A stretch of DNA of 64,000 nt from Amblyomma americanum (lineage: Eukaryota > Arthropoda > Arachnida > Ixodida > Ixodidae), in NCBI RefSeq assembly GCF_052857255.1, contig NC_135497.1:344078183-344142182 (forward strand), given 5' to 3'. Every line of letters begins with the position of its first letter. Positions within the stretch are counted from its first letter, which is position 1. Shown in pieces: positions 1-11,400 of the stretch. The notes beneath the pieces were generated by a model. The model did not search any database and was not told the origin of the DNA. It saw only the letters and a program-made list of their open reading frames with translations. The position numbers were made by a program, and so were the translations under genes.

Positions 1-286
1 GGGGTTGTCTTGCATGGCGCTAACACGTTCTGGAGCGCGAAAGCTCGCAAAGAAACTCGACTGCGCTCCGATAAATGAGCAGGCACCGAAACACACTCCC
101 GACCAGCCGGGGGATCCTTGCAGAAGAACTGACCCGTCTTAACCGCATGAGCATGACCATGAAGGTGTTCCCGAACAAGCGGTAACTCATGAAATCCAAG
201 GAACTGCCGATTCTGTAGAGAATAGGACAACAGGAACCAACGCGAAGGGTTCGACATTAACACCTGCTTCGACTTGTTGGGAGGAG

Positions 287-1540
287 TTGACTAAGGTTGA
301 TAGGAAAGCACTTATTGCAGAGCAGAAAAACGGCCCATCGTTAAGAGCTCTAAGCAATAAGGTGAGTGAGGGAGTCACCAGAAAGAACATCAGCTTTCAT
401 GAGAAATCAGGCCTTCAGTATCGGAAATACTGCGACTCAAAGGGACGCGCATATGAGCAACTCCTAGTGCCTGAGAAGTACCGGCGGCAGCTTATAGAGC
501 TCGCACACGGAAATGCATGAGCGGGCCACCTGGGCATAAAGAAAACAAAAGCTATATTGGCCCTCCAATATTACTGGCCTCGCTGCTGGAAAGATGTGGA
601 AAAGCTTGTTAGATCTTGCAACACCTGCCAGCGGGTCGGCAAGTAGACGGATAAATGGAAAGCACCCATGACAGTAGTTCTCATAATTACAGAGCCCCTT
701 CAGCGTCTTGTAATAGATACTGTCGGCCCGCTGCCAGCGTCCAACTCTGGCTGTCGCTACATTCTGACCTGACTGTGCGTGGCAACCGAATTTCCCGAGG
801 CCATTCCCTTGAAGGAGCTAAGTTCAGCATCTGTTGTAGACGCCCTTTTGTCAATTTTCTCTCGCGTGGGGTTCTCTGCAGAGATACAAAGCGATAACGG
901 GAGCGTGTTCGCAAGCAGCTTGACAACAACGTTATTTGAATGGTGCGGGATTAAAAAAATCCGCAGTTCCATTCACCAGGCTCAGTCAAATTCCGTGGAG
1001 CGTATGTACTCAGTGCTAAAGCGGATACTTTGGTCTCTGTGTTTTGAGCATAAGAGAAATTGGGAAGGCTGCATTCCAGCAGCACTCTTTGCAATGAGAT
1101 CGGTTCCCCACGAAAGCACAGGATTTAGCCCCGCTGAACTAGTCTACGGGCGTGACTTGAGGACCCCATTGCGTATGATAAGAGAGTCATAGGAGGGTAA
1201 CGGAGAGGATCCCTGTGTAGTAGAATACGTGCTGAAACTACTGGAAAGACTTGCAAAAGCCAGAGACCTCGTGGAAGCAAATGTCAGAGGAGCGCAGTCA
1301 CTGTCTAAAGCATACTACGAAAATCGGCACGCAAGCGCACCTTTCAATCTGGTGACAAGGTGATGTTGCTGCGTCCCTCAAAAAGAACAAGCTTGAGGTG
1401 CAATGGGAAGGGCCAGCTAAGGTGCTGTCCAAGCTTTCGGACACCAACTATGAGGTCAAATTTAAGAACAAACACAATTGAATAAGCTACAGTAATTTGA
1501 TGAAGCCTTTTATGCAGCGTCAGGCCATGGTTAACATGGC
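287..1540 (+). pseudogene. Integrase of Gmr1-like element, copy 1 (broken)
   Basis: Encodes the enzyme that joins element cDNA to host DNA. One frame holds the zinc-binding HHCC finger (His 506-508 and 527-529, Cys 617-619 and 626-628) and the DDE core: Asp at 716-718 (context IDTVGPLP), Asp at 893-895 (SDNG), Glu at 998-1000 (SVERM), the last two about 34 residues apart. A GPY/F-type C-terminal module is recognisable around 1400-1530 (GPAKVLSKLSDTNYEV), reached only after a frameshift near 1320-1390. In-frame stops include TGA 518-520 inside the zinc finger, TAG 644-646 and one in the core. The frame then leads directly into RT, about 100 bases on. Family assignment is from motifs; it is inactive. 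Confidence 0.88.
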
Positions 1541-1643
1541 GCTGAACATGTCAGAGGAAGAGATCTCAGACATACCTTATGTCATACATGAGGACGAGCA
1601 GGCAGCGAATGAGCTTCTAAATTCAATAGACTGAGAGCCACGT

Positions 1644-3020
1644 TTGTCGAAAAATCTACGAGGAGACATGAAAACCGTCATCCGCGACTTTGAGGCGGTG
1701 TTTTCAAACAAGCCAGGAAAAACAACCCTCGTCGAACACGTCATTATGCTGTCCAGCGAACAGCCAATCAGGAGCAAACCGTACCGTGTCTATCCAAGAC
1801 AAAAAGAAATCATTGAGACGGAGATCCGCCGTATGTGCGAACTTGGCGTCATAGTGCCCTGTGAAAGTGACTATACGTCACCAATCATTATAGTAGAGGT
1901 TCCAGGCAAGGATCCGAGACCTTTCGTGGACTACCGGAGTCTGAATTCAATCACAGTGGACCAGGCCTACCCAATTCCGAACATCGAGGAGAGGGTTGAA
2001 ACAGTCGCTAAACCAGAATATATATCCACACTGGATTTAGTTCGTGGTTACTGGCAGGTGCCACTCACTCAGCGCGCCAGCAGGCACGCAGCATTCGTGT
2101 CCCCCGCGGGCACGTTTCGCCCTGTAATGTTGAGCTTCGGCTGGAGAAATGCTCCGTACTGTTTTTCAAAGTTAATGGACCAAGTGCTGCGGGGAATTGC
2201 AGATTTGGCTCCCTCCTACCTTGACGACGTGGCCGTTTTCTCACAAAACTGGGAGGAGCACATTGAACACCTGCGCATTGTGTTGAGCCGACTGCTTGAG
2301 GCTGGTTTAACGGTGAGGGCGGGAAAATGCCACCTGGGGTGCGCCGAAGTGCACTATCTTGGCTACGTGGTTGGACGAGGCCAACGCAGACCTGCAGACC
2401 TTAAAGTGGCTGCCGTGGAGGAGTACCGTCGCCCAACCACAAAATCAGAACTCAGGGCTTTTCTTGGCCTAGCAGGCTAATGTCAGCATTACATAAAGGG
2501 CTACTCTGATTTAGCCAGCCCACTGACCGACGCGCTGAGAAAAAGTGAGCCTGGCAATCTTTCATGGGACCAAAAGAAAGAAAACGCATTTCGGAATCTG
2601 AAAACGGCCCTAAGCGAGCGCCCAATACTGGCTGCGCCAGATTTCTTGAAACCATTTATCATACAATGTGATGCCAGCGACCGCGTGTTAGGCGCTATTC
2701 CTTGCCAGGAAAGCGATGGCAGGCACACATGGCCTGTACTTTACTTGGTCCGCAAGCTCAGCACGCGGGAAGAGGCGTATAGCACGTCTGAAAAAGAGTG
2801 CGCATGCCTCGTTTGGGCGATAGCCAAACTGGCATGCTACGTCTCCGGGTCCCGTTTCACAGTAGAAACGGACCATCGCCCTTTGACTTGGCTGCACAAT
2901 ATATCGCCCAAAAATGGTCGTCTACTGAGGTGGAGCCTGGCACTCCAGCACCACAGCTTCGGGGTCCGCTACAAGAAAGGCAAGCTCCACACAAATGCCG
3001 ACGGGGTGAGCCGAGCCTTT
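1644..3020 (+). pseudogene. Reverse transcriptase-RNase H of Gmr1-like element, copy 1 (broken)
   Basis: Copies element RNA into DNA and degrades the RNA strand. The RT starts near 1644 after the integrase tail; visible blocks are RSKPYRV, SPIIIVEVPGKDPRPFVDYR, the palm aspartate in STLDLVRGYWQVPL and the catalytic YLDD at 2217-2228. A TAA at about 2478 (after FLGLAG) replaces the tyrosine codon seen in copy 2. RNase H follows in the same frame from 2640: QCDASD, STSEKECACLVWAI, ETDHRPLTW and NADGVSR near 2990. No integrase follows; the frame ends shortly before 3070. Apart from the single stop the domains are well preserved, so this copy may be younger than its integrase damage suggests. Confidence 0.92.
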
Positions 3021-3069
3021 TCGGTAGTAAGATTTTACAGAAGAGGATGTCCCCCAAATTTTTAGTTTT

Positions 3070-3736
3070 GGAGGTTTATTTCATATTCTCTTCCTAATGA
3101 AGAGCGCATATCTCCCACTTTTTACGCAGTAATGTTGTTCATAATCAGGTAAAATACCTGGAGTACGTTTCCTTAATTCGGCCAAGGATAAGTAAGAGCG
3201 AGTGGTGTAACGTACCTTGACTCTAGGTATTGGGGTGGGCAAAATTGAACGCCACGTCAGCCAAATCAAGTCACCTATTCCTGCACCACGTGCCCTCTAA
3301 GCACCAACCTGATTTCATTTAGCGTATTTTTTTCCTATGCAAGTGCGCCTCGAGCGAGAGCACACGCCTTGGACAGGTTCCCTGTCAATACTACTTGTCG
3401 GGACACACCATGTGTTCAATCAGGTAAAACATTTGATCTCTTCAAGTTTTAGTTGAAGTTTTTTTGGTAAGTGCAGTTTTGGCCATGAGTTTTGGTCTGG
3501 CGGGATGAGTGGGTTCTGAGGGCACGTGCTTTTGTCAGGTGTGGTTTGGCGTCTGTGATTCCTTTTGGCTAGCATTGCAGAGAATTTCCCAAAATGGCCA
3601 CCTGACGAGGGGAACCGATGCCGAGCTTCGGCACTGAAGGTCATCAAAAGACTCCCAAAGAGCATCTCGTTCCTGGCACGCCCAGTCAGCCGAGCAACGT
3701 GCGAGCAGTTCATCTTCCGAGCGGCGGCGGGGGTGC
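3070..3736 (+). other. 3' noncoding region and polypurine tract of Gmr1-like element, copy 1
   Basis: About 670 bases between the end of RNase H and the 3' LTR. It matches 51725-52399 of copy 2 throughout, so it belongs to the element rather than to the host. I see no env-like frame; the open frames on the minus strand here run into the LTR and look like chance. A G-rich run just before the LTR (about 3721-3733) is the likely plus-strand primer (polypurine tract). Confidence 0.6.
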
Positions 3737-4587
3737 TGTTGTGCTCGCGCTTCCTTCCTGCTGTGGAATTCGGCGAAGTGGGGCATAGGGAGGATTCCCT
3801 GAAGACCATCGCGAGGGTGGGTGAGCTCTCTGGGGGAGACGTGACTGCAGGACTGCCAGAGGAAACGACGACAATAGCGTCCCCACGAGGTCGAACAGGA
3901 ATGTCGGAAGCAGCGACTACAATAGCGTCCCCATGTGTTCAACTGGAATGCCAGCGACGGCCATAAACGTATTCGTTCCGGTCCTCGCCGCGACGAAGTG
4001 CGGTATCAGTGTGGTCCCCTTCAGTCACGCTGGATTTGAACAATTGCCCAAGTGCCGCGCCTTCGACAGAGCTTCCGCGTTCTGGTCACCAGTGCAAGGT
4101 CTTTCGACACCTGCTTGGAGACTACCTCCTTTCCTGTGTCATGCAGATGCCCTCCGGATCAACAAGGGCGCGGTCCGGACGCACGTGCGCGGCCACTTGG
4201 AGGCCGTGGGGACGAAAACGTTACCGGGTTCTGTTCCCTTTCCCTCGACCGAGCTGCGAAGAAACATCAGGACCGCCCTGCCGTGGGCTGTACCTTCAGT
4301 GCCATCCTGTGACTGGACATCATTCTTCGAACTGTATTCCCTTGCTAGGGATCTCGGGAATACGAAGAGTATTTAAGGAGCTGCTGGTTTGATGCCAGGG
4401 GACAGCCCCCTTCTTGAGAGGTATCAGAGACTCCCGACTCCTAAGAAGCTCTCTTTACTGAGGAGCACTCTCCGTTGCCCGTACTTGTAAATAATGTAAA
4501 TAGTCCTTGTCGAAAGTTTTCCAAGTTTTCTTCCTGCGATCGTCCTCGTCTCTTCTCCGGCCCAGTCACGTTACCTGAATCCAAACA
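3737..4587 (+). repeat. 3' LTR of Gmr1-like element, copy 1
   Basis: Begins TGTTGTGCTCG and ends CCAAACA, matching both LTRs of copy 2 (46906-47994 and 52400-53176), which fixes the ends. About 851 bp, with one copy of the internal segment that is repeated four times in the 5' LTR of copy 2. A weak TATA-like TATTTAA lies near 4368. The 5' partner LTR is outside the window, so the target duplication cannot be checked. Confidence 0.8.
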
Positions 4588-5162
4588 ACGCAAATCGAAA
4601 GAGTAAGGACGAGTACGTCGCGATATTTAAGCGGTAGGCGTTTTGTCAAGCTGTGAAAACAACGAGTTAAACGCATTTGCTTGTCCGTAGGGTTAGTTAA
4701 ACGCCGCGTGCCATTATTAATTTCTGTAATATTGCAGTTTTTGTCCGAGAGATTTAAAAACTTTTTAATCAACTGCCTGTTCTTATGAGGGTAGTATTCA
4801 TTTTTAAGTATTTCGTATTCATAGTAACTCTTTTTACGACATTTAATTAGAGAAGATATCGTTTTTGAGTAGATTTTAAATCTTTGTGTTAAAGTGAGGT
4901 TGAACAGTTGCGCTTTCACTTTGTTGTCAAGGGTACCTTTTTTCTAATAGAGCGTAGTATTCCGTTAGTCATGCATAGATATCGCGGTGCAGAATACCGT
5001 TTTACCAATGACGTTACTGTTGTGCATGCGTCCACTGCATCGATTAATTTCTTCTAAAAATATTATACGAAGCGTTAGCGCAGTTTTTTTGCTACACATC
5101 TGTATAGTCAACATTGGCTACCAAATCAATAAATCTGTTTTTGTCGAAGGAGTATCTATTTG

Positions 5163-5366
5163 AAAAATAAGAGACGCCGACTAGAGAAAAAAGGTTCGTT
5201 ATTGACGTTTCGGCTTCCACAGAGAAGCCTTGTTCACAAGGCTTCCATTTGGAAGCCTTGTGAACAAGCCTTGTGTTCCGTGTGGAAGATCGTGAACAAG
5301 GCTTCCGTGTAGAAGCCGAAACGTCAATAACGAACCTTTTTTCACTGGTTGGCGTCTCTTATTTTT
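5163..5366. repeat. 204-bp fold-back element, probably derived from a Penelope-like terminus
   Basis: Three nested inverted-repeat blocks: 16 bp (5163-5178 with 5351-5366), about 31 bp (5187-5217 with 5312-5342) and 14 bp (5224-5237 with 5292-5305), around a centre that is itself palindromic. The block GACGTTTCGGCTTC...GCCTTGTTCAC resembles the sequence directly 3' of the Penelope-like GIY-YIG fragment at 39092-39135 (GACGTTTCATCCCC...GCCTTGTTCAC). It sits inside the minus-strand LINE. Confidence 0.7.
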
Positions 5367-5379
5367 GAAATGTACGCTC

Positions 5380-6180
5380 CCGGCCAGACGGGATTCCGTC
5401 ACACGCTCATCTTCAAGGAGTATGTATTTGAATTTTTCGGTCCGCTTTCCTTTGAGCTGTCTATAAGCAAGAATACCAGGTAGTGATCAGTTATACTGAA
5501 TCTAATGACTCTCGAAGATTGAGGTAAAAGGACGTTAAATAACACATGGTCAATGAGCGTACTAAGTGAATCAGATGCACAACGAGTTGGTACGTCTAAT
5601 AATCATTCAATGCCATGACCGAGAAGAATGTTCATATATTCAGAGCAAGCATTATCAGCGCTATCAATAATGTTTATGTTCATATACCCTACAATAATTA
5701 TTCCTTTGTTTTCTATGTTTAAAGAAGTTAGAATGCTGTCCAGTTCTCTGCAACAGTAGGTGTAAGATGACGACGGCGAACGATAATTGGAAGAAATGAT
5801 AGTGTTCTTGGAACGAGAAAAAAATTTCGGTCTAATTCAATCGAAACTGACTCGCATATATCTGTGCTAAAATGGATGTCAGAGCGACGTTTGTACGAGA
5901 TGGCGTTTGATATGAACATTGCCGAACCACCATTATTGTCTGATGAACGGTGGTAGTATTCAGCTTGATAATTTGGTATCGAAAATATTTTTCATCTGAA
6001 GCTGACAACCATGTATCCGATAAACAATTAAGGGAGAAGGTATGGTTGGCAAGGGTTAGAATGTTTATCATATCCTCATAGTGCTTCGGCAGGCTGCGAG
6101 TGTTGAAATGTATGATAGATTTCTGCGATGATAATGAGTTTGCAAGAAAATACTTTAACTGGTCAAGATCGTAATACATT
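5380..6180 (-). pseudogene. LINE ORF2 endonuclease (apurinic type), degenerate
   Basis: The minus-strand frame starting at 6179 carries IIHFNTRSLPKHYEDMINIL and CLSDTWLSASDEKYFRYQ, the N-terminal signature of LINE apurinic-like endonucleases, which nick the target DNA. Further left, in other frames, come MNINIIDSADNACSEYMNIL, then SLSTLIDHVLFNV and ITDHYLVFLLI, matching the GD-N, IDHV and SDH blocks. At least three frameshifts or stops. The domain ends close to the fold-back insertion. Confidence 0.75.
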
Positions 6181-6214
6181 GCAATGAGCAGCGGGACCGT
6201 GTGTAGTGAAGATT

Positions 6215-6720
6215 AGCTTATGTGCACACAGCGAGGTCATCGACTCCGGAGATTCGGTACACGCGGCTATCATCGGTCTTGCGAGCCTTGACGCGGCAGT
6301 TATCAACCAAGAGGAATTTCAAGCATTTTTTTGTTTTTAGAGCCAGTGCTTTTGCAGACAGGCGCTTGTTTTTCGGAGTCAGGTGATCATTAACGTAAAC
6401 GGACTTGTCAAGAATGGGTGCTGTGAAACCTATGGAACTTGTAATGCGTGCTTTTTTCGCCTTCTTAACAAACTCGGTTTTCTTTTCGCGGAAGTAAAAG
6501 TGAGCGATAATGTTCTCATCTTCCTTAGCTTGAACACGGTGGGCAACATCAATGTCTTCCGTGGTGGCAGGGCACTCAATTTTGTTTCCAATTTCCTCAA
6601 TGATGGCGACACAGTTCTCGCCCTGAGTGGTAGGGACCCGTTTGACTGCTACATTGTTGTAGAAGGTAAGCTCTTAAGAACATTAGTTCTTAGGGCCTTA
6701 CCATAGTGATTACATAGATT
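6215..6720 (-). pseudogene. LINE ORF1 C-terminal fragment
   Basis: Read on the minus strand, several short frames join into the C-terminal domain typical of ORF1 nucleic-acid-binding proteins of CR1/jockey-type LINEs: a segment with DIDVAHRV, then FREKKTEFVKKAKKAR, then the characteristic VYVNDHLTPKNKRL followed by a Lys-rich stretch and RVKARKTDDSRVYRI. Such proteins coat element RNA. The N-terminal half is not recognisable beyond 6720. It sits directly upstream of the endonuclease frame, as expected of ORF1. Frameshifted; not functional. Confidence 0.65.
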
Positions 6721-9265
6721 TGCTTCAAACCCTGTATCGTTTGATATGATTCCTGCTCGAGTGCAAAAACGGCGGACCGTCTTCAAACGTGTTCAAGGGA
6801 GTAGGTTCACTGGTAAATAGGTTGTGTAAGACTATTGCAGAGGTAGGATAACACGACTACAAAATCCATGTCACTTGATGAGCGTCATGTCTAATTAAAA
6901 AAATACGGGACGATAGCACTGTTGACAAGGTATATCTTGAGTGGCGATACAGCTTTCTTTGAATCCTATAACCTTGAAACGTAGAGTTTATGGCGCTGAT
7001 CCACCGAGATCTCCAAATGAATGGATAGCTGAACTGGGATGCCGTAATAAATATTAAAATGTTACGTCAGATCTACGTGGCTTATGACGGGAAATATAGA
7101 ACATCGAGTGGCTATAGGTTCAGAGCGACACAAGACACAAGAACGAAGAATAAAGCCACGACGTGTGCTGACTATCGACGCTATTTGTATATAGTCGTTG
7201 TGGCTTCTTTGTTCCTTTTCGCCACGTGTGTCACGCTAAATTGCAAAGTTCCAACGTGTCAACAGGCCAAACTATTCCAATCAATGCCTAATAGGTACTG
7301 GTATAGGCATAGTTGTTGCTCCTTGCTAGGGAGATCTTACTGAGTGCTAGAGTTTGTGTGCAATGGGTTGTCACAGAATTGTGTAGATTGAGCTGAGCTC
7401 ATGTATAAACACAGTTGTGCAATTTTTTTATAAAGGGCATAATTTAATACTTGAAAACCCCAACACACAATACTCAGAAAAGTGATGCAACAAGAGGTAG
7501 CTGAACTGACCGACGGGACAAGTGTAAATTTTGCACGTGCAGAGAACTAGCTAGATTCCTGCTGTGCGTGAATGGTATTAAAGTGCTGTAAATAGCCCTC
7601 CATTACCCAGTGAAATTAAGGCTACCGTTTAGATCACATGTGGGCAGACATTTTCTTAAATAGATTAAAAAGGTCCGCAGACCAAACGAAACAAAGTAAA
7701 GAGATCATAGAATGAGAAAGCAAGAAAAGGTGCGGGACACTGAACAAATACGGAGAGTGAGCTTGCAGTGTCAGGAAACGCTGAAAGAAATTCTTGCCCC
7801 AGGAGTTTGCACAGGAAAGTTTCAGTAAAACAGCTGACCTCTTAAAGAATGCTCTGTGTCTAACACACAGACAGAAATACCAACGAAGCCCGCGAGATTT
7901 TGCTAAGAGGACAGACCATCACGCGACCTACAGCATTCTCTTAGCAAATTTATAACAATAAGAGGGTAGTGTACCGTCTCTGTAACATCTACAAAACTGA
8001 ATGTGTAAAAAATTGTTTGCAGTCGCAGTTTTCAGTTAGCAGTAAAATTAAAGCAACACAAATGTTCAAGGCAGGATTCACATCGTGCTTCCGAGATAAA
8101 CTTATACACGTCTCTCTTATGAAAGCAGTGCCGAATATTCAGAGACATGAGCATTAGTATATTTCAAATCACTGACAAGTTCACGCTGTTCATAAAATTT
8201 CTTCACAGTGAGTACAAACAATTCCCTTGCTATATTTCACTCAGCACAATAAACACATAGCACAATAATTCAGCCCAAGTGTGGGAGCAACAAAATGAAA
8301 GAATTCACAACGGAACATGCCCTTACGCGGAGACTACCAAGCCGTGATCTTACAGTTGCATATCAAACCTCCCATGCAGCCGGTAGAAGACATCTTTCTG
8401 GTTTTTATATGCACCTGATGACAGCGGCATAACAACCAGATAGTAATACCCTACCGTCGCAGTGCTAGGCCAGCGGAGCATTTTGCATTTTGACAGTTTC
8501 CAACGGAACATTAGCCCTTTGCACGCCATCGATGTTTTGTCTCGAAGCACACCGTCTTCCCGAAGGCAGCAGCGGTAAAACCTACGACTCCAACTCTGCC
8601 CGATATAGTACAAAACGAGCCTAAACACGTAACTGTCGAAGTCAACGCAGGCCGAAACATGGAACCAAGCGCTTAACTTTCACGCTGAAAAAAGGAAACA
8701 GCTGCATACAACGAAGTCACAAGATGACCATACCTACGTAGGCTCTCCAACGCCGGCAGCTAGGAGCAAGAATACCAATCGACCTCGGTAAATTGGATGA
8801 AATAACAGCCGCTTCCCTCTACTGTGAAAGAACGTGAACGAGAAAACATTTTTGACAAAAGAGGCACTATACTTTCACCAATCCCGTAACACTAATACAC
8901 TTTTTAAACGCAGTTACTTGAATGGGGTTTAAACTGTTCTAAATCACACCTATGTAACTAATTATTTTTCTTATTTATTTTTTCCGCTCAACACATTTTG
9001 GTCAAACTCTACCACTCTAACTGATGCAGCATGCACTTGGTTCTAAGACCCGGTGCAAGCTCCGCCCACGCAATCTAAGTAAATTTATTTCTTCACATGA
9101 GGCGGCAATCAGGAGAAAACAGTTGAAATTACCCCCGATGATTAGTTCGGTAGTTTTACTCGAATGAAAATTTTAACCCAAGTCAAGGCTTGAAACATTA
9201 GACGAAAAAATCTGCAAGCTAAGGTGGGCAGAAGTGGCTGTAGGGCGGCGTTGGGTTACTGTAAA
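6721..9265. other. Unassigned interval
   Basis: About 2.5 kb, AT-rich, without a long open frame or recognisable domain. The longest frames (94 aa at 7059, 92 aa at 8350 minus) look like chance. I see no element ends or tandem repeats. Confidence 0.5.
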
Positions 9266-9269
9266 AAGA

Positions 9270-11400
9270 GTGGGCTACGTTCGACCGCCGACAAGTCACA
9301 TGGTCGTGTGAGCTTTCTGAAGTGATAGCAGAACAGAGCTTCGAAAATAATTCGGCTTTACAGCAAGCCGCCTGGGTACAAAAAGAGAGTCTTAATGTCG
9401 ATCGTTGTCATGTGAACGGGATCACTACTGAGTTCATAGCATGAAATCATCATACTTTGCCAAAGAGGACTCAGCCGTTATACTTAGGCACAAAAGAATG
9501 ATGTGCGCTAGAATGCAGTCGCGTGACCATAACCACTAAGGCCTAGTTCATGTGGTATCATTATAGTGATAGGCTAAGAGTACATGAAAAGCAATTAGTT
9601 TCAAATACATGAAGCCTGGTCGTAAAAATATTGCTTTTTGTTCGCATTCGCTCACGTAGCCACAATCTTTAGTAAGTTTGTCGTGTGAGCCCGTCACACT
9701 AATAGCTGACAAGGGCTTCGAAAACCACTTTGTTTGATGTGCAACATGCCTGGATAGAAAACTAATGCACCGTGCTAACGTGGTCACGTGACTAGGATCA
9801 CTAGTGACTTGGTCATGCGGTCTCCTCACAGTGACACCCGAGAAGGGCTTCGAAAAACCTTTCGTTTAATATGCATCGCCACTGAGTACAAAAAGAGTTC
9901 CCTATTCTCGAACATTCTCACGTGACCACAATCACTAGTGATTTGATGATGCGAGCTCGTCATGCTGATAGCCGAACAGAGCTTCAAGACCTGAGTCATT
10001 TGGTATGCAACATGCCCTGATGTAAACAATTGCACCGTGCTCGAACGTGGTCACGTGACTATAGTCACTAATGACTTCGTTATGCGGTCTTCTCATAGCG
10101 ACCGCCGTGAAGGGCTTCGAAAAACTTTCCTTTGATATGCATCATGTGGGGGTATAAAAAGAGTTCATTAAGCTCGAACATAGTCACGTGACCAAAATAA
10201 CTAGTGATTTGATCATTCGAGCTCGTCATGCTGATACCCGTACAAAGCTTTAACACCTGAGTTGTTTGATATGCAACATTCCCGGATGTAAACTAATGCG
10301 CCTTGCTCGAACGTGGTCACGTGACTATTGTCAATAGTGACTTGGTCATGCGGTTTTCTCAGAGCGACAGCCGAGAAGGGCTTCGAAAAGCCTTTCGTTT
10401 GCTATACATCCTGCCTGGGTACAAAAAGAGTTCACTATGCTCGAACATTCTCACGTGACCACAATCACTACTGATTTGATGAAGCGAGCTCGTCATGCTG
10501 ATAGCCGAACAGAGCTTTAAGACCTGAGTTGTTTGATATGCAACATGCCCGGATGTAAAACAATTGCACCGTGTTCGAACGTGGTCACGAGACTATAGTC
10601 ACTAGTAACTTGGTCATCCGTTCTTCTCATAGCGACAGCCGAGAAGGGCTTCAAAACACCTTTCGTTTGATATGCATCATGCCCGGGTACAAAAAGAGTT
10701 CACTAAGCTCGAACATTGTCAGGTCACCAAAATCACTAGTGGTTTGATCATTCGAGTTCATCATGCTGATAGCCAAACCCAGCTTAAAGAACTGAGTCAT
10801 TTGATATGCAACACGTCAGGGCAGCAAAACTATGCTCAGTGCTCGAACGTGGTCACGTGACTACAGTCACTAGTGACTTGGTCATCCGGTCTTCTCATAG
10901 TGACAGCTGAGAAGGGCTTCAAAGAATCTTTCGTTTGATAAGCATCATGCCGGGGTGCAAAAAGAGTTTACTGTGTTCAAACATATTCACGTGACCAAAA
11001 TCACTAGTGATTTGATCATGTGAGCCCGTCATGCTGATAGTCAAACAGAACTTTAAGACCTGAGTCGTTTGATATGCAACATGCCAGGGAATCAAATTAC
11101 TGCTCAGTGCTCGAACGTGGTCACCTGACTACGGTCACTAATGACGAAGCCTTGGGGCCTCGTTATTGTGATAGCCGAGCAGGGCTATGAAAACCAGTTT
11201 GTTCGATATGCGTCACTCCCAGGTAGAAAAATAATTTGCTATACATGAGAACGGTCACGTGACGAGTATCATTACTGACTACTTCATGCAAGCTCACGAC
11301 AGGCATAGCGGCAGAGGGCTACAAAAATCCATTAGTTTGATATGCATCACGACTCGATTGAAAAAATGCTTCACTATAGTGAAACGTGTTCACTGAATTC
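9270..11400. repeat. Satellite array of ~134-bp monomers with dimeric higher-order structure
   Basis: The landmark GCTCGAAC (or a close variant) recurs at 9506, 9640, 9774, 9906, 10039, 10172, 10305, 10439, 10573, 10707, 10841, 10974, 11109 and about 11243: steps of 132-135 bp. Monomers alternate: one type reads GAACGTGGTCACGTGACT and later GAAGGGCTTCGAAAA, the other TCACGTGACCA and later GAGCTCGTCATGCTGATA, giving a ~267-bp dimer. Each has the palindrome CACGTG and usually a TCACTAGTGA-like one. Monomers at both ends are more diverged and left-end spacing is irregular (about 109-118 bp). About 16 monomers. Confidence 0.93.

Larger units (their letters stand above)
1..4587 (+). mobile_element. 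Gmr1-like Ty3/gypsy LTR retrotransposon, copy 1 (3' part)
   Basis: The window opens inside the internal region and runs through integrase, reverse transcriptase, RNase H, a 3' noncoding stretch and one 3' LTR. The domain order is integrase first, as in Ty1/copia, while the polymerase sequence is Ty3/gypsy type. No LTR, primer-binding site or polypurine tract lies between integrase and RT, and the whole stretch aligns colinearly with the second copy (48360-53176), so the order is not made by two elements lying end to end. The 5' LTR, gag and most of protease lie left of the window or are lost. The 3' boundary at 4587 abuts a LINE on the opposite strand, so this element probably jumped into that LINE. 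Stops and frameshifts make it inactive. Confidence 0.9.
4588..6720 (-). mobile_element. CR1/L2-like non-LTR retrotransposon fragment (ORF1 C-terminus, endonuclease)
   Basis: Reads right to left: ORF1 C-terminal part, apurinic-type endonuclease, then the linker that normally leads to RT, where it is cut off by the LTR of Gmr1-like copy 1. A fold-back sequence (5163-5366) interrupts it between endonuclease and linker. The linker frame (4588-4919) is Lys/Tyr-rich and carries RFKIYSKTISSLIKCRKK. Many stops and frameshifts; no RT is left. The clade (CR1/L2/jockey group) is inferred from the ORF1 and endonuclease types. Confidence 0.75.

Noticed and set aside
1..3020. Two elements lying end to end as the cause of the integrase-first order
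   Set aside because: No LTR, primer-binding site or polypurine tract lies between integrase and RT, and two independent copies agree.
3420..3942. Two open frames of 129 and 135 aa on the minus strand
   Set aside because: They overlap each other and cross from the 3' noncoding region into the LTR of the Gmr1-like element; antisense shadows.
7134..7208. Imperfect inverted repeat around AAGCCACGACG and GTCGTTGTGGCTT
   Set aside because: Arms do not pair without gaps and no target duplication is seen.
9270..11400. CRISPR-like array
   Set aside because: Whole ~134-bp monomers repeat head to tail without unique spacers; this is a satellite in eukaryotic DNA.
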